Shown piece after piece: positions 13,901 to 14,277 of a stretch of 14,277 bases of DNA (its first letter is position 1; each line of letters begins with the position of its first letter). The stretch covers positions 1-14,277 of the forward strand of contig DAOUDB010000372.1 in the NCBI GenBank assembly GCA_034431495.1, given 5' to 3'. This stretch comes from Roseilinea sp034431495 (GTDB lineage: Bacteria > Chloroflexota > Anaerolineae > J036 > Brachytrichaceae). A model generated the notes under the pieces. The model did no database searches, was not told the DNA's origin, and saw only the letters and a program-made list of their open reading frames with translations. Made by a program: the position numbers and the translations under genes.

Positions 13901-14277
13901 ACACCCATCCTGACCCAGACCTTCACGCTATGCATCACCGGCCCCTCTTACCCTGCGCCGAACTGCCAGAGTGTGAACTACCTGGGCGGCTTGCTCACCT
14001 GGGACAACTTGATTCCGGGCGTCTACACTGTCACAGAGGTCAGCCCCGGCGTGTTCTGGTCCATCCTCGGCAACAACGTGACCGTCGTCGTGTCGCCTGA
14101 CCAGCCGGCCACGGCCACCGTCACCAACACCTACATCTTCGGCAGTCTGCAAGTCACCAAAGCGGTGAACTGGAACGGCATCACCCCTGACCCGGGGCAG
14201 ACCTTCACCATCTGCATCACCGGCCCGTCCTATCCGTCCGGCGACTGCCAGACCATCGGCGCCAACGGCGGCGTGCT
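10994..14277 (+). CDS. Giant secreted adhesin-like protein: thioester domain, Ig-like domain, SdrD-B-like and CnaB/prealbumin-like repeats (3' end outside window)
   Basis: The frame is open for 1094 codons from ATG 10994 with no stop before the right edge. Residues 1-67 are an extended signal peptide: a basic n-region of about 45, a hydrophobic core at about 46-62, and an ASA cleavage motif at 65-67. Residues about 103-210 match the Cys-Gln thioester (TQXA) domain: AYCTDI with C150, then RQAALWHLTDG with Q196. Residues about 246-365 (from 11729) form an Ig-like Big_1-type domain (LAGYPVQV ... GVTDGNGEAQFTLT). Two SdrD-B-like domains follow (about 12106-12405 and 12406-12715), with the calcium-site motifs DRNGNGVQDSNEPNLAGW and DLNLNGQRDPGEPGLAGW. 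From 12716 there are tandem repeats of about 95 residues. The order thioester tip then stalk is that of surface adhesins. The anchor cannot be seen. The ligand is unknown. Confidence 0.88.
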   Translation, partial: MGITSRIRVRLPASHGLAETDSPRAISARSTPSHLRAPMWARLMAAFASTLAAILVFAGLSLSSASAIGPDPLSGSLAPSLNPPVTPIGPSSAPQASIEAAANVCAIHTWLNPDGGVVRVRMIQGSTVITSPTWIGVLDFGGGDIAYAYCTDIAHHAAGTRPYCLDPGFFSDWRVEWFVTTYPPTPADRVQQAARQAALWHLTDGAMLDAANATLGDAALDAAVLSAYNALLASFPASPPPSFQPGNVEIVVDPGSALNLLPGGETHPFTVRLTKGGLPLAGYPVQVTATLGSLSALSGVTDGNGEAQFTLTNPTSGTAFITVTAEVTLPAGSRFLDQAEPSDKQRLVLAQNKTVIIEGYGNKTWLSVPNGIVVRKFSDRNGNGVQDSNEPNLAGWRFVLTMPDGATHTRATGADGNAYFDNLVPAALYGVFTITEILQSNWVNTTPLVVTRTRSLQDPWTQWAISYGNAQLSQLKVLKYLDLNLNGQRDPGEPGLAGWQFEIRRWDGNDFIAFLGGTTDGTGHLRFNNLAPGLYKIIEFGQIGYTNTTPLERIVEILPDSPGIYEVTFGNARNGSLVVVKAVDWSGVTPSPTQTFTLCIAGPSYPAGNCQTIGPDGGSLVWTSLLPGTYTITETEPGPAWSVTGNGVTVTLTGGGGLFTGTITNTRTSPQLGSLQIIKAVDWIGATPDPNQTFEICITGPSYPAGNCQTVGAAGGSLTWNNLIPGVYTATETSPGSAWSVTGSGVTVIAPPNGAGSAIITNTLRFGSLIITKTVDWKGFTPDPTMSFDLCISGPSYPITPDCQNIGANGGVLTWNNLIPGDYIVTEPNAGGQWSVTISDSVITVGGGSSAGVAVLNTYAAGRLVVTKTVDWSSTPVDPNQTFEICVTGPSYPSGDCQTVGPNGGSPVWDNLIPGIYTVTESNPGPAWVATGDNVTVNVPDGGTGSTTIVNTRLVGSLQVAKVVDWGNATPILTQTFTLCITGPSYPAPNCQSVNYLGGLLTWDNLIPGVYTVTEVSPGVFWSILGNNVTVVVSPDQPATATVTNTYIFGSLQVTKAVNWNGITPDPGQTFTICITGPSYPSGDCQTIGANGGV
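12716..14277 (+). repeat. Tandem CnaB/SpaA (prealbumin-like) domain repeats, five complete copies plus a partial one
   Basis: Copies start at 12716, 13010, 13292, 13577, 13859 and 14141 (partial); lengths are 98, 94, 95, 94 and 94 residues. Each begins GSLxVxKxVDW (GRL in the fourth). Then follow CIxGPSYP with a second Cys 4-5 residues further on in CQ, GGxLxW, NLIPGxYTVTE, a Trp, and a closing TNT or LNT/VNT. The strand-A Lys, the Glu of YTVTE and the Asn of the last strand are invariant, which is the triad of intramolecular isopeptide bonds in CnaB/SpaA domains. The Cys pair could form a disulfide. The repeats diverge at DNA level, so they are old duplications rather than recent slippage products. 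Confidence 0.88.

Noticed and set aside
12716..14277. Regular spacing of similar sequence, considered as a CRISPR array or mobile-element repeat.
   Set aside because: The period of about 285 bp lies in frame within one coding region and the conserved positions are amino acid motifs, so these are protein domain repeats.
1..14277. Search for tRNA, rRNA, insertion sequences, attachment sites and canonical riboswitches.
   Set aside because: No tRNA cloverleaf, transposase motif, terminal inverted repeat pair or known riboswitch core was recognised; the non-coding gaps are short and explained by promoters, repeats and terminators.

Overview
The window is about 60% GC, fully bacterial and densely coding. 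A cyanobacterium-style kaiB-kaiC pair, a CrtQ/CruC/HpnB-like membrane glycosyltransferase, many PAS/GAF signalling proteins and a giant secreted protein built from SdrD-B-like and prealbumin/CnaB-like repeats together suggest a member of the Chloroflexota (Chloroflexia, Caldilineae or Anaerolineae type). This is an inference from gene content; there is no rRNA or other marker gene to prove it.

Layout. (1) 2-223 (+): the C-terminal end of an RluA-family pseudouridine synthase. (2) 253-843 (-): a receiver-ANTAR response regulator, divergent from (3) 991-2202 (+), a GT2 membrane glycosyltransferase. (4) 7124 down to 2215 (-): a four-gene clock-type operon in the order PAS plus KaiA-C/RsbU_N-like protein, kaiB, kaiC, PAS-GAF-GAF-HD-GYP phosphodiesterase. 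(5) 7125-7612: a 488-bp divergent regulatory region. (6) 7613-10060 (+): a cytoplasmic PAS-PAS-HisKA_3 histidine kinase and a NarL/LuxR-type response regulator, closed by a clean Rho-independent terminator at 10121-10146. (7) 10254-10739 (+): a receiver-only paralogue of that regulator as its own transcription unit, with a second terminator at 10843-10875. (8) 10994 to the window end (+): a very large secreted protein that is still open at the right edge. It carries an extended signal peptide, a Cys-Gln thioester domain, an Ig-like domain, two SdrD-B-like domains and at least six tandem repeats of about 95 residues.

The most interesting part is the clock-type operon. KaiB and KaiC keep nearly all the residues that define the cyanobacterial oscillator: two Walker A sites, two EE pairs, the T/S/T phosphosites, the KaiB fold-switch segment and the B-loop. 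The gene in the usual kaiA position has no canonical KaiA N-terminus. Its last ~110 residues nevertheless line up with the KaiA C-terminal four-helix domain and the related RsbU N-terminal domain. Together with the coupled HD-GYP gene, this suggests a KaiABC-like timer whose output could be c-di-GMP turnover. The divergent kinase/regulator pair could be a second output or input arm.

Other points are a heptanucleotide tandem repeat that forms the whole kaiB-kaiC junction, a receiver-only regulator that has lost the conserved switch Thr/Ser, and an adhesin-like protein with thioester and likely isopeptide chemistry outside the Gram-positive groups where it is best known.
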